This document shows positions 26,415-36,521 of a stretch of 64,000 nucleotides of DNA, piece after piece. Location of the stretch: the NCBI RefSeq assembly GCF_002868735.1, contig NZ_CP025611.1, forward strand, positions 1 to 64,000. The letters are read 5' to 3'. The translations under genes and the position numbers were made by a program. Position 1 is the stretch's first letter, and the number at the start of each line of letters is the position of its first letter. The DNA comes from Niveispirillum cyanobacteriorum. Lineage in GTDB: Bacteria; Pseudomonadota; Alphaproteobacteria; Azospirillales; Azospirillaceae. The notes below the pieces were generated by a model. The model did no database searches. It saw only the letters and a list, made by a program, of their open reading frames with translations, and had not been told where the DNA came from.

Positions 26415-29096
26415 TCACGCTTCACTGGCGCGTTTCTCGCCCTCGATGGCGGCCTGTGCGGCGGCCAGGCGGGCGATGGGGACGCGGTAGGGGGAGCAGG
26501 AGACGTAATCCAGCCCTACCTTCTCGCAGAAATAAACCGATGACGGGTCGCCACCATGTTCGCCGCAGATGCCCAGCTTGATGTCGGGGCGGGTCTTGCG
26601 GCCGCGTTCGGCGGCGATCTGCACCAGTTCGCCCACGCCCTCGGTATCCAGGGTCACGAACGGGTCATGCTCCAGGATACCGGCCCGCTGATAATCGGGC
26701 AGGAAGGCGCCGGCATCGTCGCGGCTGATGCCAAACGTGGTCTGGGTCAGGTCGTTGGTGCCGAAGCTGAAGAACCCGGCGGTTTCCGCGATCTTGGCGG
26801 CCTGTAGGGCGGCACGCGGCAGTTCGATCATGGTGCCGACCAGATAATCGACCTTGTGGCCTGACGCGGCGATGACTTCCGCGCCAACGCGGTCGATCAC
26901 CGCCTTCAGGATATCCAGCTCCTTCTTGGTGCCGACCAGCGGGATCATGATCTCCGGGATCACGGTCTCACCGGTTTCCTTGAACACTTCCACCGCCGCC
27001 TCAAAAATGGCGCGGGCCTGCATCTCATAAATCTCGGGGTAGGAGATGCCCAGGCGGCAACCGCGATGGCCCAGCATCGGGTTGGCTTCATGCAGCTGCA
27101 AGGACCGATGCTGCACCTTCTGCAGATCGGTGCCGGCAGCCTTGGCCACCTCCACCATCTCGGCTTCCGAATTCGGCAAGAATTCATGCAGCGGCGGGTC
27201 CAGCAGGCGGATCGTGACGGGCAGGCCCTTCATGATCTTGAACAGCTCGACAAAATCCTTGCGCTGCATCGGCGCAATCTTGGCCAGCGCGGTGCGGCGG
27301 CCCGCCTCGCTTTCGGCCAGGATCATCTCGCGCACGGCGATAATGCGGTCAGCGTCAAAGAACATATGTTCGGTGCGGCACAGGCCGATGCCTTCGGCCC
27401 CGAACTTGCGCGCGGTACGGGCATCCAGCGGGGTTTCGGCGTTGGTGCGCACCTTCATGCGGCGATGGGCATCGGCCCAGCCCATCAGTTCGGCAAAGTC
27501 GCCCGACAGTTCCGGCTGAATGGTCGGCACCTCGCCCAGCATCACCTCACCGGTCGAGCCATCGATGGTGATGATGTCGCCGGCCCGCACCTCGACATTG
27601 CGGACGGTAATAATACCGCGCTTGTAATCGATGCGCAGTTCACCGGCACCGGCCACGCAGGACCGGCCCATGCCACGGGCCACCACCGCCGCGTGGCTGG
27701 TCATGCCGCCACGGGTGGTCAGGATCCCCTTGGCGGCGTGCATGCCGTGAATGTCTTCCGGGCTGGTTTCCACGCGGCACAGGATGACATTCTCACCCAG
27801 GCCCGCCTGCTTCTCCGCCTCTTCCGCCGTGAAGACCACCTTGCCGCTAGCGGCACCGGGGCTGGCCGGCAGGCCCTTGGCGATGATCTGCTTGGTGGCC
27901 TTGGGGTCCAGCGTCGGGTGCAGCAGCTGATCCAGCGACTTCGGCTCGATCCGCAGGATGCCTTCCTTCTCGCTGATCAGGCCTTCGCGCACCATATCGA
28001 CCGCGATCTTCAGCGCCGCCGGGGCCGTGCGCTTGCCCGACCGGGTCTGGAGCATATAAAGCTTTGACTGCTGGACCGTGAATTCGATGTCCTGCATGTC
28101 GCGGTAATGCCGCTCCAGCTTCAGGCGCACCGCGTTCAGCTGCGCGAACACTTCCGGCATGCTTTCTTCCATAGCCGGCAGGTCGGAACCGTTGGCGATC
28201 TTGCCGGCGATGGTCAGGTGTTGCGGCGTGCGGATGCCGGCCACCACATCCTCACCCTGGGCATTGATCAGATATTCGCCATAGAAGGCGTTCTCGCCCG
28301 TGGACGGGTTGCGGGTGAAGGCCACGCCAGTGGCGCAGTCGCCGCCCATATTGCCGAACACCATGGCCTGGATATTCACCGCCGTGCCCCATTCGGCCGG
28401 GATGTCATGCAGCTTGCGATAGGTAATGGCGCGGGCATTCATCCAGGAACCGAACACGGCCCCGATGGCACCCCACAGCTGTTCCTGCGGGTCCTGCGGG
28501 AAGGGGCGGCCCAGGGCCTCCTGCACCACTTCCTTATAGCCCTTGATCACTTCCTGCCAATCTTCGGCGGTCAGCTCGGTATCCAGGTTCAGGTCATGGC
28601 CGCGCTTGTGATCTTCCAGCACTTCTTCAAAGTGATGGTGATCCACGTCCAGCACGACATTGCCGAACATCTGGATGAAGCGACGATAGCTGTCATAGGC
28701 GAAGCGGGCGTCACCCGACCGGCGGGCCAGACCCGCGACGGTTACATCGTTCAGGCCTAGGTTCAGAACGGTATCCATCATGCCCGGCATCGACGCGCGG
28801 GCACCGGAGCGGACGGAGACCAGCAGCGGGTTTTCCGCATCGCCGAACTTCATACCCACGATCCGCTCAATCTCTGCCAGGGCGGCGCCAACCTCGGCGC
28901 GCAGGCTGTCGGGATATTGGCGGCCATGGGCATAAAAGTAGGTGCAGACCTCCGTCGTGACCGTAAAGCCAGGGGGCACCGGCAGGCCGAGATTGCTCAT
29001 CTCCGCCAGGTTGGCGCCCTTGCCGCCCAGGAGGTTCTTCATCTCCGCGCGACCTTCGGCCTTGCCTTCACCGAAGCTGTAGACCCACTTCGTCAT
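26415..29096 (-). CDS. ppdK: Pyruvate, phosphate dikinase
   Basis: An 893-residue enzyme that interconverts pyruvate, ATP and phosphate with phosphoenolpyruvate, AMP and diphosphate. The ATP-grasp domain comes first ([20 protein letters not shown] near 25-44). The swivelling phosphohistidine domain has [19 protein letters not shown] near 450-468. The C-terminal PEP/pyruvate barrel has [30 protein letters not shown] and the active-site cysteine in [11 protein letters not shown]. The length is standard. Downstream of glyQ-glyS is its usual position in this bacterial class. Confidence 0.97.
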   Translation of the reverse strand: MTKWVYSFGEGKAEGRAEMKNLLGGKGANLAEMSNLGLPVPPGFTVTTEVCTYFYAHGRQYPDSLRAEVGAALAEIERIVGMKFGDAENPLLVSVRSGARASMPGMMDTVLNLGLNDVTVAGLARRSGDARFAYDSYRRFIQMFGNVVLDVDHHHFEEVLEDHKRGHDLNLDTELTAEDWQEVIKGYKEVVQEALGRPFPQDPQEQLWGAIGAVFGSWMNARAITYRKLHDIPAEWGTAVNIQAMVFGNMGGDCATGVAFTRNPSTGENAFYGEYLINAQGEDVVAGIRTPQHLTIAGKIANGSDLPAMEESMPEVFAQLNAVRLKLERHYRDMQDIEFTVQQSKLYMLQTRSGKRTAPAALKIAVDMVREGLISEKEGILRIEPKSLDQLLHPTLDPKATKQIIAKGLPASPGAASGKVVFTAEEAEKQAGLGENVILCRVETSPEDIHGMHAAKGILTTRGGMTSHAAVVARGMGRSCVAGAGELRIDYKRGIITVRNVEVRAGDIITIDGSTGEVMLGEVPTIQPELSGDFAELMGWADAHRRMKVRTNAETPLDARTARKFGAEGIGLCRTEHMFFDADRIIAVREMILAESEAGRRTALAKIAPMQRKDFVELFKIMKGLPVTIRLLDPPLHEFLPNSEAEMVEVAKAAGTDLQKVQHRSLQLHEANPMLGHRGCRLGISYPEIYEMQARAIFEAAVEVFKETGETVIPEIMIPLVGTKKELDILKAVIDRVGAEVIAASGHKVDYLVGTMIELPRAALQAAKIAETAGFFSFGTNDLTQTTFGISRDDAGAFLPDYQRAGILEHDPFVTLDTEGVGELVQIAAERGRKTRPDIKLGICGEHGGDPSSVYFCEKVGLDYVSCSPYRVPIARLAAAQAAIEGEKRASEA

Positions 29097-29250
29097 GATC
29101 TTGGTCCCGTTTGATTATGGGGTTGGTCTGGTGGTGACGCTGTGAAACACCATGCAACACTCTTGATGGTGTTGTTGCACGGGATACGGGCCGGAGCCCG
29201 ATGGGTGGATTTGGGGTAATGCCGCGCCCCGCGAAACCGGTTATCGCCTC

Positions 29251-29359
29251 CCCGGCGAAGGCCGGGGCCCAGGATCACGGGCGCGACGAACGGATTTGTG
29301 GGGGCAAAAGGCGGCTGAACGGTCGGGCGCTTGGCCCCTGGGTCCCGGCCTTCGCCGGG
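29251..29359. repeat. Interspersed inverted-repeat element
   Basis: The 431-base gap between ppdK and glyS contains two 23-base arms in inverted orientation, 29251-29273 and 29337-29359. They differ at one position, contain CCCGGCGAAGGCC, and flank a 63-base centre. Short GGCGAAGGCC-type palindromes are dispersed between genes in many alphaproteobacteria. No coding sequence is seen in the gap. Copy number in this genome cannot be judged from one window. Confidence 0.7.
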
Positions 29360-29528
29360 AAGGCGGGAAGGAACCGCGTCGATGCAAATGGCGTGGCACG
29401 GCCGGACAGCACCCGACGCCACTACCAAACTACCGCACTGCAACAAGGATAGCGTAATTCCACTACCTTCACCGCCGCACCGCGCCCGCCGTAGGGGGCG
29501 GGGCGTGCGGGGGCGAAGGTTCATGGGG

Positions 29529-31589
29529 TCAGCCTTCGATCTTCGAGAAATCGGCGATCAGGTTCAGCGTCGCGCGGATCTGGCTCAACAAGCGCAGGCG
29601 GTTGGCGCGCACCGGCGCTTCCGGCGCATTCACGGTGACCTTCTCGAAAAAGGCGTCGACGGGCGCGCGCAGGGCTGCGAAGGCCGCCATGGCGCCGGTG
29701 AAGTCCTCCGCCTCGATCAGGGGGGCCGCCTGTTTGTGGGCGGCGACCAGGGCGTCGGCCAGGGCCTTTTCCTCATCCTGGGTCAACAGGCCGGCATCGA
29801 CGGCGCCATCATGCGGGCCGTCCTTCTTTTCCTCGATACGCAGGATATTGCTGGCGCGCTTTGATGCTGCCAGCAGGTTCTTGCCGTCATCGGTGGCGAT
29901 CAGGCCGGACAGAGCCTCAACGCGGGCCAGCAGGCGGACGAAATCATCCTCACCACCCAGGGCCAGAACGGCGTCAATCAGGTCGTGACGGACGCCCTTT
30001 TCCTTCAAGCTGACCTTCAAGCGGTCGTTGAAGAAGGAGAGGAGGTCAGCGGTAACCGGGTCTGTGGCACCAGCGGCCAGCAGGAGCGCGCCCAGCTTCA
30101 CCCGCAGCCCATTCTCCACAATCAACCGGATCACGCCCAGCGCCGCACGGCGCAGGGCGAACGGGTCGCGGGAGCCGGTGGGCTTTTCGTCGATACCGAA
30201 AAAGGCGACCAGCGTGTCGATCTTCTCGGCCAGGGCCACCGCCACCGACACCTTGTCGGTCGGTACGCGGTCGCTTGGTCCCAGCGGCTTGTAATGGTCG
30301 GCAATCGCCTCGGCCACGGAGGCGGGCAGCCCTTCGTGATAGGCGACATAGCGGCCCATGATGCCCTGGACCTCGGGGAACTCCCCAACAACGCCCGTGG
30401 TCAGGTCGGACTTGGACAGGCGGGCGGCCAGGGCGGCCTGTTCAATCGTTGCTTCGTCCCAGTTCAGGGCCTTGGCGATGGCGACCGACAGGGCCTGAAT
30501 CCGCTCCACCCGCTGTGCCAGGGTGCCCAGCTTGGCATGGAAGGTGATGTCCTTCAGGCCGGGCACCCGGTCTTCCAGCTTCACCTTCAAATCCTGGTCC
30601 CAGAAGAACTTGGCATCCGACAGGCGGGCGCGCAGGACGCGTTCATTGCCGGCGATGACGGCCTTGCCGCCGTCAATGGTGGTGCGGTTGGCGACCACCA
30701 CGAAGCGCGGGGCCAGCTTGCCGTCGGCGGTTTCCAGGGCGAAGTAACGCTGATGCGTGCGCATCGAGGTGGTCAGCACCTCCGCCGGCACGTCCATGAA
30801 TTGATTGTCGATGGCCCCGGTCAGGACGACGGGCCATTCGACCAGACCCGCCACTTCTTCCAGAAGGCCCGGATCATCCTTCAGAACGAAGCCTTCCGCC
30901 GCCGCTGCCTTTTGTGCACCGGCCAGGATCAGGCGCTTGCGCTCCTCCCGGTCCAGAACGACATGGGCTGCCGCCAGCTTGGCCGCATAGTCTGCGAAGC
31001 TGCTGACGGTGAGGACGCCCGGCGACAGGAAGCGGTGGCCTTCGGTCTGGTTGCCATAGGCGATGCTTTTGCCGCCCAAATCCAGGGCACCGGGGATAAC
31101 CGCGCCATCGAACAGGGCGATGATGGAATGCAGCGGGCGCACCCAAAGGAATTCGTTGGCACCCCAGCGCATGGACTTGGGCCAGGGCAGTTCGCGGATG
31201 GCGGCATCGATGATGCCGGGCAGGGCGTCGATGGTGGCGCCGCCCTTCTTTTCGATCACCGCGAAATAGAACACGCCCTTGCCGGTGTCGCGCTGTTCGG
31301 CCTGATCGATGCTGGACAGGCCCGCGGATTTCAGGAACCCGGCCAGCGCCTGTTCGGGCGACCCGACGCGCGGCCCTTTCTTTTCCTCCCGCACATCCGC
31401 CTGTGCCGTCGGCAGACCATCGACCAGAAGGGCCAGACGGCGGGGGGTGGAATGAACCTCGGCCTTGGTGAAACCAATACCCGCCGCCGACAGCTTGTCC
31501 GTTACCAGACGCTTGAAATCCTCACCCGCACGCACCTGCATGCGGGCCGGGATTTCTTCCATGAACAGTTCGATCAGCAGTTCGGCCAT
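29529..31589 (-). CDS. glyS: Glycine-tRNA ligase beta subunit
   Basis: A 686-residue subunit of the heterotetrameric glycyl-tRNA synthetase. It opens with [16 protein letters not shown], the hallmark GlyS start, so I use ATG 31589 rather than the in-frame GTG three codons upstream. [17 protein letters not shown] is near 453 and the C-terminal anticodon-binding helical domain ends at about 680. It follows glyQ by 51 bases. Confidence 0.96.
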   Translation of the reverse strand: MAELLIELFMEEIPARMQVRAGEDFKRLVTDKLSAAGIGFTKAEVHSTPRRLALLVDGLPTAQADVREEKKGPRVGSPEQALAGFLKSAGLSSIDQAEQRDTGKGVFYFAVIEKKGGATIDALPGIIDAAIRELPWPKSMRWGANEFLWVRPLHSIIALFDGAVIPGALDLGGKSIAYGNQTEGHRFLSPGVLTVSSFADYAAKLAAAHVVLDREERKRLILAGAQKAAAAEGFVLKDDPGLLEEVAGLVEWPVVLTGAIDNQFMDVPAEVLTTSMRTHQRYFALETADGKLAPRFVVVANRTTIDGGKAVIAGNERVLRARLSDAKFFWDQDLKVKLEDRVPGLKDITFHAKLGTLAQRVERIQALSVAIAKALNWDEATIEQAALAARLSKSDLTTGVVGEFPEVQGIMGRYVAYHEGLPASVAEAIADHYKPLGPSDRVPTDKVSVAVALAEKIDTLVAFFGIDEKPTGSRDPFALRRAALGVIRLIVENGLRVKLGALLLAAGATDPVTADLLSFFNDRLKVSLKEKGVRHDLIDAVLALGGEDDFVRLLARVEALSGLIATDDGKNLLAASKRASNILRIEEKKDGPHDGAVDAGLLTQDEEKALADALVAAHKQAAPLIEAEDFTGAMAAFAALRAPVDAFFEKVTVNAPEAPVRANRLRLLSQIRATLNLIADFSKIEG

Positions 31590-31640
31590 TTTGGTCACAA
31601 GCGTCCGGAGATTATTGTTCTGGTGTCGTAATGATCAGGG

Positions 31641-32537
31641 TCAGGCGGCTTTACCCTTGCGGTAGCCATCGGCCAGCCACGCCTCACAGCAGGCCTTGGC
31701 AAGCGTGCGCACCCGCAGGATATAGCTCTGTCGTTCCACCACCGAAATGACCCCGCGCGCATCCAGCAGATTGAACAGATGGCTGGCCTTGATGCACTGA
31801 TCATAGGCTGGCAGGGCCAGACCATGGGACAGCAGGGCAGCGCACTCCTTCTCCGCGTTCTGGAAATGCTGCAACAACATCTCCGTGTTCGCATATTCAA
31901 AATTATGCGCCGAGTATTCCTGTTCGGCGCGGTGGAACACCTCGCCATATTTCACGGCCGGGCGGTCGCCCACGGGATCGTTGAAGCGCAGGTCGTAAAC
32001 GTTCTCCACGCCCTGGATATACATGGCCAGACGTTCCAGGCCATAGGTCAGCTCAGCCGCCACCTTCTCCACGCCGATGCCGCCCACCTGCTGGAAATAG
32101 GTGAACTGCGACACTTCCATGCCATCGCACCAGACCTCCCAGCCCAGGCCCCAGGCGCCCAGGGTCGGGCTTTCCCAGTCATCCTCAACAAAGCGGATAT
32201 CGTGCAGGGCCGGATCGACGCCCAACGCCACCAGGGACTGTAGATACAGGTCCTGGATGTTGGCCGGCGACGGCTTCATGATCACCTGGAACTGGTAATA
32301 ATGCTGCAAGCGGTTAGGGTTTTCGCCATAGCGGCCATCCTTGGGACGGCGCGAGGGCTGAACATAGGCGGCATTCCAGTTGTCAGGACCCAGTGCGCGC
32401 AGGGTGGTGGCCGGGTGGAACGTGCCCGCACCCACTTCCATGTCGTAAGGCTGCAAAACCAGGCAGCCCTGGGCCGCCCAGAAATTCTGCAGGGTCAGGA
32501 TAACGCCCTGGAAGGAGAGGGGTTCTTTCGCCGCCAT
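31641..32537 (-). CDS. glyQ: Glycine-tRNA ligase alpha subunit
   Basis: A 298-residue catalytic subunit. [18 protein letters not shown] and [20 protein letters not shown] hold the class II motif region. [20 protein letters not shown] follows, and [14 protein letters not shown] lies near 140. It activates glycine. It is first of the glyQ-glyS pair. About 140 bases upstream are non-coding. Confidence 0.97.
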   Translation of the reverse strand: MAAKEPLSFQGVILTLQNFWAAQGCLVLQPYDMEVGAGTFHPATTLRALGPDNWNAAYVQPSRRPKDGRYGENPNRLQHYYQFQVIMKPSPANIQDLYLQSLVALGVDPALHDIRFVEDDWESPTLGAWGLGWEVWCDGMEVSQFTYFQQVGGIGVEKVAAELTYGLERLAMYIQGVENVYDLRFNDPVGDRPAVKYGEVFHRAEQEYSAHNFEYANTEMLLQHFQNAEKECAALLSHGLALPAYDQCIKASHLFNLLDARGVISVVERQSYILRVRTLAKACCEAWLADGYRKGKAA

Positions 32538-32674
32538 GGTCCCGATACTTCACACGCTTGTTACACTGCATCGCACCTTAGAGGGCGCCAAGGGCCAAAT
32601 CAAGGCAACGACCTGACTACGTTCTGTGCGGGGAACGCAGGGCTGACGGTTGGTTTGTTGCGCGGGGCGTTGTA

Positions 32675-34267
32675 TCAGCCCACCGACAGATACCGCGCCG
32701 AATGCAGATCCAGCGGGTTGTCGATCCAGCCTTTCAGCTTCGGGCTGACCAGACGGCGGCTGGCCTGACGCATGACGGGGATCATGGGCATGTCGGCCAT
32801 GGCGATCTTTTCCGCCACGGCCAGCTTGGCGCGGAAATCATCCAGGGTCAGGGCTTGGTCCACATCCTCCATCGCCCGGTCCAGGGCGGGGTTGATATAG
32901 CCGGGGCCGACGGTATTGGCGCGTGAGCGCAGCAGGTTCAGATATTCGGTGACCAGCCCGACGGCCCAGGTGATGCGGACAATATCCGGGTAGGTATGTT
33001 CCTTCATCCGGCTGACCACGATCTTGAATTCCTGGTTCGACAGGGTGGTCTTCACGCCCAAGGTCTGCTGCCACATGGCGGCGACGGCGACGGCCACCTG
33101 CCGGTTCAGCTCGTTGGTGTTGTACAGCAGTTCCAGCGACAGCGGCTTGTCCGGACCGTATCCGGCCTTGGCGAACAGGGCCTTGGCCTTTGCGATGCGC
33201 TCGGCGGGGGGCAGATCGGCCCAGTCCGGCTTGGGCGGGGTGTAACCAACCAGCCCCTCTGGCGTCATGGCATAGGCGGGCAACTCGCCGCCCTTGGTGA
33301 TCTTCTCCACAATCACCTTGCGGTCGATGGCCATGGACAGGGCCACGCACAGGTCGGGATTGTCCTTCCAGGGGGCCTTGGTCAGGTTGGGGATCAGGAA
33401 GAAGGTGCTGGCGCGGTAGGCCAGCCGCAGACTGTCGGCCAGATTGGCGCGTGCCCAGTCTAGCTGTGTCGGCGGCACCTCCTTGGTGGCCAGCAATTCG
33501 CCGGCGCGGAACCGCTTCAACTCCGTCTGCAAATCCTCCGTCACATGATATTTGGCGCCGCCGACCGCGATGGATTTTGCCCCGTGATAATGCGGGTTCA
33601 CCGCCAGGGTATAATGGCTCTGCGGCATCGCCCCCGTCAGCATGAACGGCCCATTACCGATCAGCTTTCCCGGCTGCGCGAAGCCATCACCATGCTGGGT
33701 GACCGAGGCGCGGTGCAGGGGGGAGAGGATCCAGTAGGCGGTATAGACGGTCAGGTCGGGCTTGGGATGTTCCAGCGTCACCTTCAAGGTGCGGTCATTC
33801 ACCGCTTCCACGCCCAGGCTGGCTGGGTCCTTGCCATTTTGCAGGATGGGCAGGGCATTCTTGATGGGGGCGATCCATTCCGGCAGGCCCAGAAGCGTGG
33901 TGGGTGTCACGGCCCGGCGCCAGGCAAAGACGAAATCCGCCGCCGTCACGGCGCTGCCATCCGACCATTTGGCATCGCCACGCAGATAGAAGGTCCAGGT
34001 CAGGCCATCGGCGCTGGTGTCCCACCGTTCCGCCACGCCGGGGACGATGGCGCCATCGGCGGCAAAGCTCGTCAGGCCCTCCCACAGCTCAATAAACAAC
34101 TGTCCGGCCACGATGGTGGTGGATTTATGCGGGTCCAGCGTATCCACATCCGGGCCCAGGCCAATATCGACCACGGGCTTGCCCTGCGCCAGTACGGGGG
34201 AGGAGGGGGTGAGAAAGGGCAGGGCAGCACCAGCCGCCAGAACGCCACGCCGGGTAATTCCACGCAT
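32675..34267 (-). CDS. Peptide/nickel-type ABC transporter substrate-binding protein
   Basis: A 530-residue family 5 (OppA-like) periplasmic binding protein. It starts at ATG 34267 with a twin-arginine leader, ITRRGVLAAGAALPF. Family features are LDPHKSTTIVAGQLFIELWE near 43, VAERWDTSADGLTWTFYLR near 77 and KWSDGSAVTAADFVFAWRR near 99. No permease or ATPase genes are adjacent, so it either works with a distant transporter or is an orphan. Ligand identity is unknown; oligopeptides are the usual guess. Confidence 0.9.
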   Translation of the reverse strand: MRGITRRGVLAAGAALPFLTPSSPVLAQGKPVVDIGLGPDVDTLDPHKSTTIVAGQLFIELWEGLTSFAADGAIVPGVAERWDTSADGLTWTFYLRGDAKWSDGSAVTAADFVFAWRRAVTPTTLLGLPEWIAPIKNALPILQNGKDPASLGVEAVNDRTLKVTLEHPKPDLTVYTAYWILSPLHRASVTQHGDGFAQPGKLIGNGPFMLTGAMPQSHYTLAVNPHYHGAKSIAVGGAKYHVTEDLQTELKRFRAGELLATKEVPPTQLDWARANLADSLRLAYRASTFFLIPNLTKAPWKDNPDLCVALSMAIDRKVIVEKITKGGELPAYAMTPEGLVGYTPPKPDWADLPPAERIAKAKALFAKAGYGPDKPLSLELLYNTNELNRQVAVAVAAMWQQTLGVKTTLSNQEFKIVVSRMKEHTYPDIVRITWAVGLVTEYLNLLRSRANTVGPGYINPALDRAMEDVDQALTLDDFRAKLAVAEKIAMADMPMIPVMRQASRRLVSPKLKGWIDNPLDLHSARYLSVG

Positions 34268-34476
34268 GATCAAGCACTTGATCCTTATCCAATCCACCTG
34301 GGGAGACTGGACCGTTGCGGCACCCCTGTCGAGGGCCTATAGCACGAACACACCCTTTTCCCGCCCTGATGGCGCCCTTGGCCCGCCATAAAGCGGGGGA
34401 AGGATGAAGCATCAGGCCGGGATCATCCGGCCCTTGTGGGAGCGGCGGCCCGACAGGAAAGGCCGCCGGTTTGGGG

Positions 34477-35112
34477 ATGAAACGCTGGGTGGCCGCAATG
34501 GCCGGGTTGATGGTGATGGGGCAGGCAGGTGCCGCCCTGGCGGGTTCGGTGACCTTGTTCTCCGAACCCTATTTCCGGGGGGACCGGATCACCATCCATG
34601 ACAATATCGACTCGCTGGCCAAGCTGCCGCCCTGGAACGACCGCACCCGCTCCCTGATCGTGAATTCCGGCACCTGGGAAGTGTGCAAGGACAAGAAATA
34701 CGACCATTGCCGCACCCTGATGGACGGTGCCCGCGTCGCCGACGTGGCGGAGGTGAAGAACCTGCGTGGCGGCGTCAGTTCCCTGCGCGAGGTCGGGCGG
34801 CGCCGGGATTGGGATGGTGGTCACTATGACGATTGGGGTCGCCCGCCGCCCCCACCCCTGCCGCCCCCGCCGCCGCGCCGGCATGATGACGACATCATCT
34901 GGAATGGTGGTGGCGGTGGATATGGCGGTGGCTATGTCACCAAGAAGCCGCAGAATAGCTGCCAGAACGAGGTAGAGCGGGCCTTCATCCAGCGTTATGG
35001 CTATCGCGGCCGCAGCGAGTTCTCGGGCAACAGCATCGAGGGCACGATCTGGTGGGAAGGCGAGCCCTGGCAATATCGCTGTGCCGGTGGGCAGACGAAT
35101 ATCTGGCGGTAA
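34477..35112 (+). CDS. Secreted beta/gamma-crystallin-like protein
   Basis: A 211-residue protein. A signal peptide (KRWVAAMAGLMVMGQAGAAL) leads to one crystallin-type Greek-key domain: VTLFSEPYFRGDRITIHDNI, then TWEVCKDKKYDHCRTL and NLRGGVSSLREV (about 23-110). A low-complexity hinge follows with two proline runs and a Gly/Tyr stretch (about 120-160). A C-terminal part contains CQNEVERAFIQRYGYRGRSE. Cysteines are paired in number. Greek-key domains of this type often bind calcium or inhibit proteases; neither is shown here. I use ATG 34477. Confidence 0.7.
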   Translation: MKRWVAAMAGLMVMGQAGAALAGSVTLFSEPYFRGDRITIHDNIDSLAKLPPWNDRTRSLIVNSGTWEVCKDKKYDHCRTLMDGARVADVAEVKNLRGGVSSLREVGRRRDWDGGHYDDWGRPPPPPLPPPPPRRHDDDIIWNGGGGGYGGGYVTKKPQNSCQNEVERAFIQRYGYRGRSEFSGNSIEGTIWWEGEPWQYRCAGGQTNIWR

Positions 35113-35116
35113 TGCA

Positions 35117-35144
35117 AAAGGGGCGGCCAATGAGCCGCCCCTTT
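35117..35144. terminator. Bidirectional terminator between convergent genes
   Basis: An 11-base-pair stem (AAAGGGGCGGC with GCCGCCCCTTT) around a six-base loop lies between the crystallin-like gene and the M16 gene on the opposite strand. A and T runs at the stem base let it serve both. Confidence 0.85.
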
Positions 35145-35165
35145 CGCTTCCACGATAGCGCCGGA

Positions 35166-36521
35166 TCACGGCTTATACAGCGTCCCGTCCGGCGTGATGC
35201 CCGTCGGCTGTCCCACCAGAATGGTGGTTAGCCGGGCGGGGTCCAGCAGGCGGGCGGCCACCCGCTTGACGTCGGCGAGCGTGACGGCGTTCAGCAGGTC
35301 GTTGCGCTTGTTCAGGTAATCAATGCCCAGATTGTCTCGCTGCACCTGCAACAATAGGCCGGCAATGGCGCCGTTATTGGTGAATTGCAGGGGGAAGGAG
35401 CCGGTCAGATAGGTCTGGGCATCGCGCAGTTCCGCCTCGGTAATGCCGTTCTTGGCGACATCGCCCCAGATCTGCTTGGTGACGCTGATCGCCTCTGCCG
35501 CCTTGTCATTGACGGTGGAGCCGCTGACCGTGACCAGATTGGCGTGGTCAAAGCTTTGCAGGCTGGAACCGATGCCATAGGTCAGGCCGCGCTTTTCCCG
35601 CACCTCGTCCATCAGGCGGGAGGAGAAGCCACCACCGCCCAGCGAATAATTGAGGATGGTGGCCGCGTACCAGTCCGGGTCCGACCGGTCCATGCCGGCA
35701 TGGGCCAGGATCATCACGGTCTGCGGAATGGGGCGGGGGACCAGGATGGTCTTGCCCGGTGCCGCCGCCGTAATGTTGGCGACCGGCGTCAGCTCGGCCT
35801 TGGCGGGCAGGGCACCGAACAGGCTGTCCAGCAGCGGGGCCAGTTCTTCACCCGTGATATCGCCCGACACGGCAACCTTCAGCCCCTCGCGGGCCAGACG
35901 CGTGCGGGCGAAATTGACCAGATCGTCGCGGGTGATGGCAGCCAGGGTCTGGGCCGTGCCCCGCTGCGGCCGTCCATAGGGGTGGCCGGGGAACAGCGTC
36001 TCCCCGAACGCCATCTGGGCCCAATAATTGGGATCGGCCTGCGACCGGCGCAGGCTGGTCTGCAACTGCCCCCGGATGCGTTCCACCGCTTCGGTATCAA
36101 AGCGTGGCTTGGTCAGGGCCAGACGCATCAGGTCGAAGGCGGTGTCCTTGGTCTCACGCAGGGTGGTCAACTGCCCCACAAAGCCATCGCGCCCGGCGCT
36201 GAAGGACAGCTGGATGGAGTTTTCATCCAGCTTGCCCTGGAATGCCTGACTGTCCAGATCGCCGGCCCCTTCATCCATGGTGCTGGCCGTCATAATGGCC
36301 AGACCCAGCTTGCCGTCCGGGTCGCGTTCAGTGCCGCCGGCAAAGGCGAACTGCATGGCGATGATGGGGTTCTTGGTGTCGCGCACCAGCCAGGCCTCAA
36401 TCCCACCGGGGCTGACCACCTTTTCGATATCGACGGCGGCAGCCGGCAGGCTGGTGAAAGTAAGCGCGAAGGCCGCGAGCAGCAGCAGGCCCGTGCGGCG
36501 GATCATCTTCATGGCGTCCAT
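35166..36521 (-). CDS. M16-family peptidase homologue, inactive partner type
   Basis: A 451-residue exported protein (leader IRRTGLLLLAAFALTFTSLP). Its two M16 halves are recognisable, with IQLSFSAGRDGFVGQLTTL and GGGGFSSRLMDEVREKRGLT. The zinc motif HxxEH is absent: the aligned stretch reads KLGLAIMTASTMDEGAG. Such proteins pair with an active M16 subunit, as in mitochondrial processing peptidase-like heterodimers. The ATG overlaps the stop of the active partner gene by one base (TAATG), so the two are probably made together. Confidence 0.9.
   Translation of the reverse strand: MDAMKMIRRTGLLLLAAFALTFTSLPAAAVDIEKVVSPGGIEAWLVRDTKNPIIAMQFAFAGGTERDPDGKLGLAIMTASTMDEGAGDLDSQAFQGKLDENSIQLSFSAGRDGFVGQLTTLRETKDTAFDLMRLALTKPRFDTEAVERIRGQLQTSLRRSQADPNYWAQMAFGETLFPGHPYGRPQRGTAQTLAAITRDDLVNFARTRLAREGLKVAVSGDITGEELAPLLDSLFGALPAKAELTPVANITAAAPGKTILVPRPIPQTVMILAHAGMDRSDPDWYAATILNYSLGGGGFSSRLMDEVREKRGLTYGIGSSLQSFDHANLVTVSGSTVNDKAAEAISVTKQIWGDVAKNGITEAELRDAQTYLTGSFPLQFTNNGAIAGLLLQVQRDNLGIDYLNKRNDLLNAVTLADVKRVAARLLDPARLTTILVGQPTGITPDGTLYKP

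Noticed and set aside
26556-28760. Several plus-strand open frames opposite ppdK
   Set aside because: All are shadows of ppdK, which carries every expected domain.
29093-29524. A 143-codon minus-strand open frame in the ppdK-glyS gap
   Set aside because: It runs through the inverted repeat, has no domain and no ribosome binding site.
29985-31631. A 548-codon plus-strand open frame opposite glyS
   Set aside because: No family features and no ribosome binding site; glyS explains the sequence.
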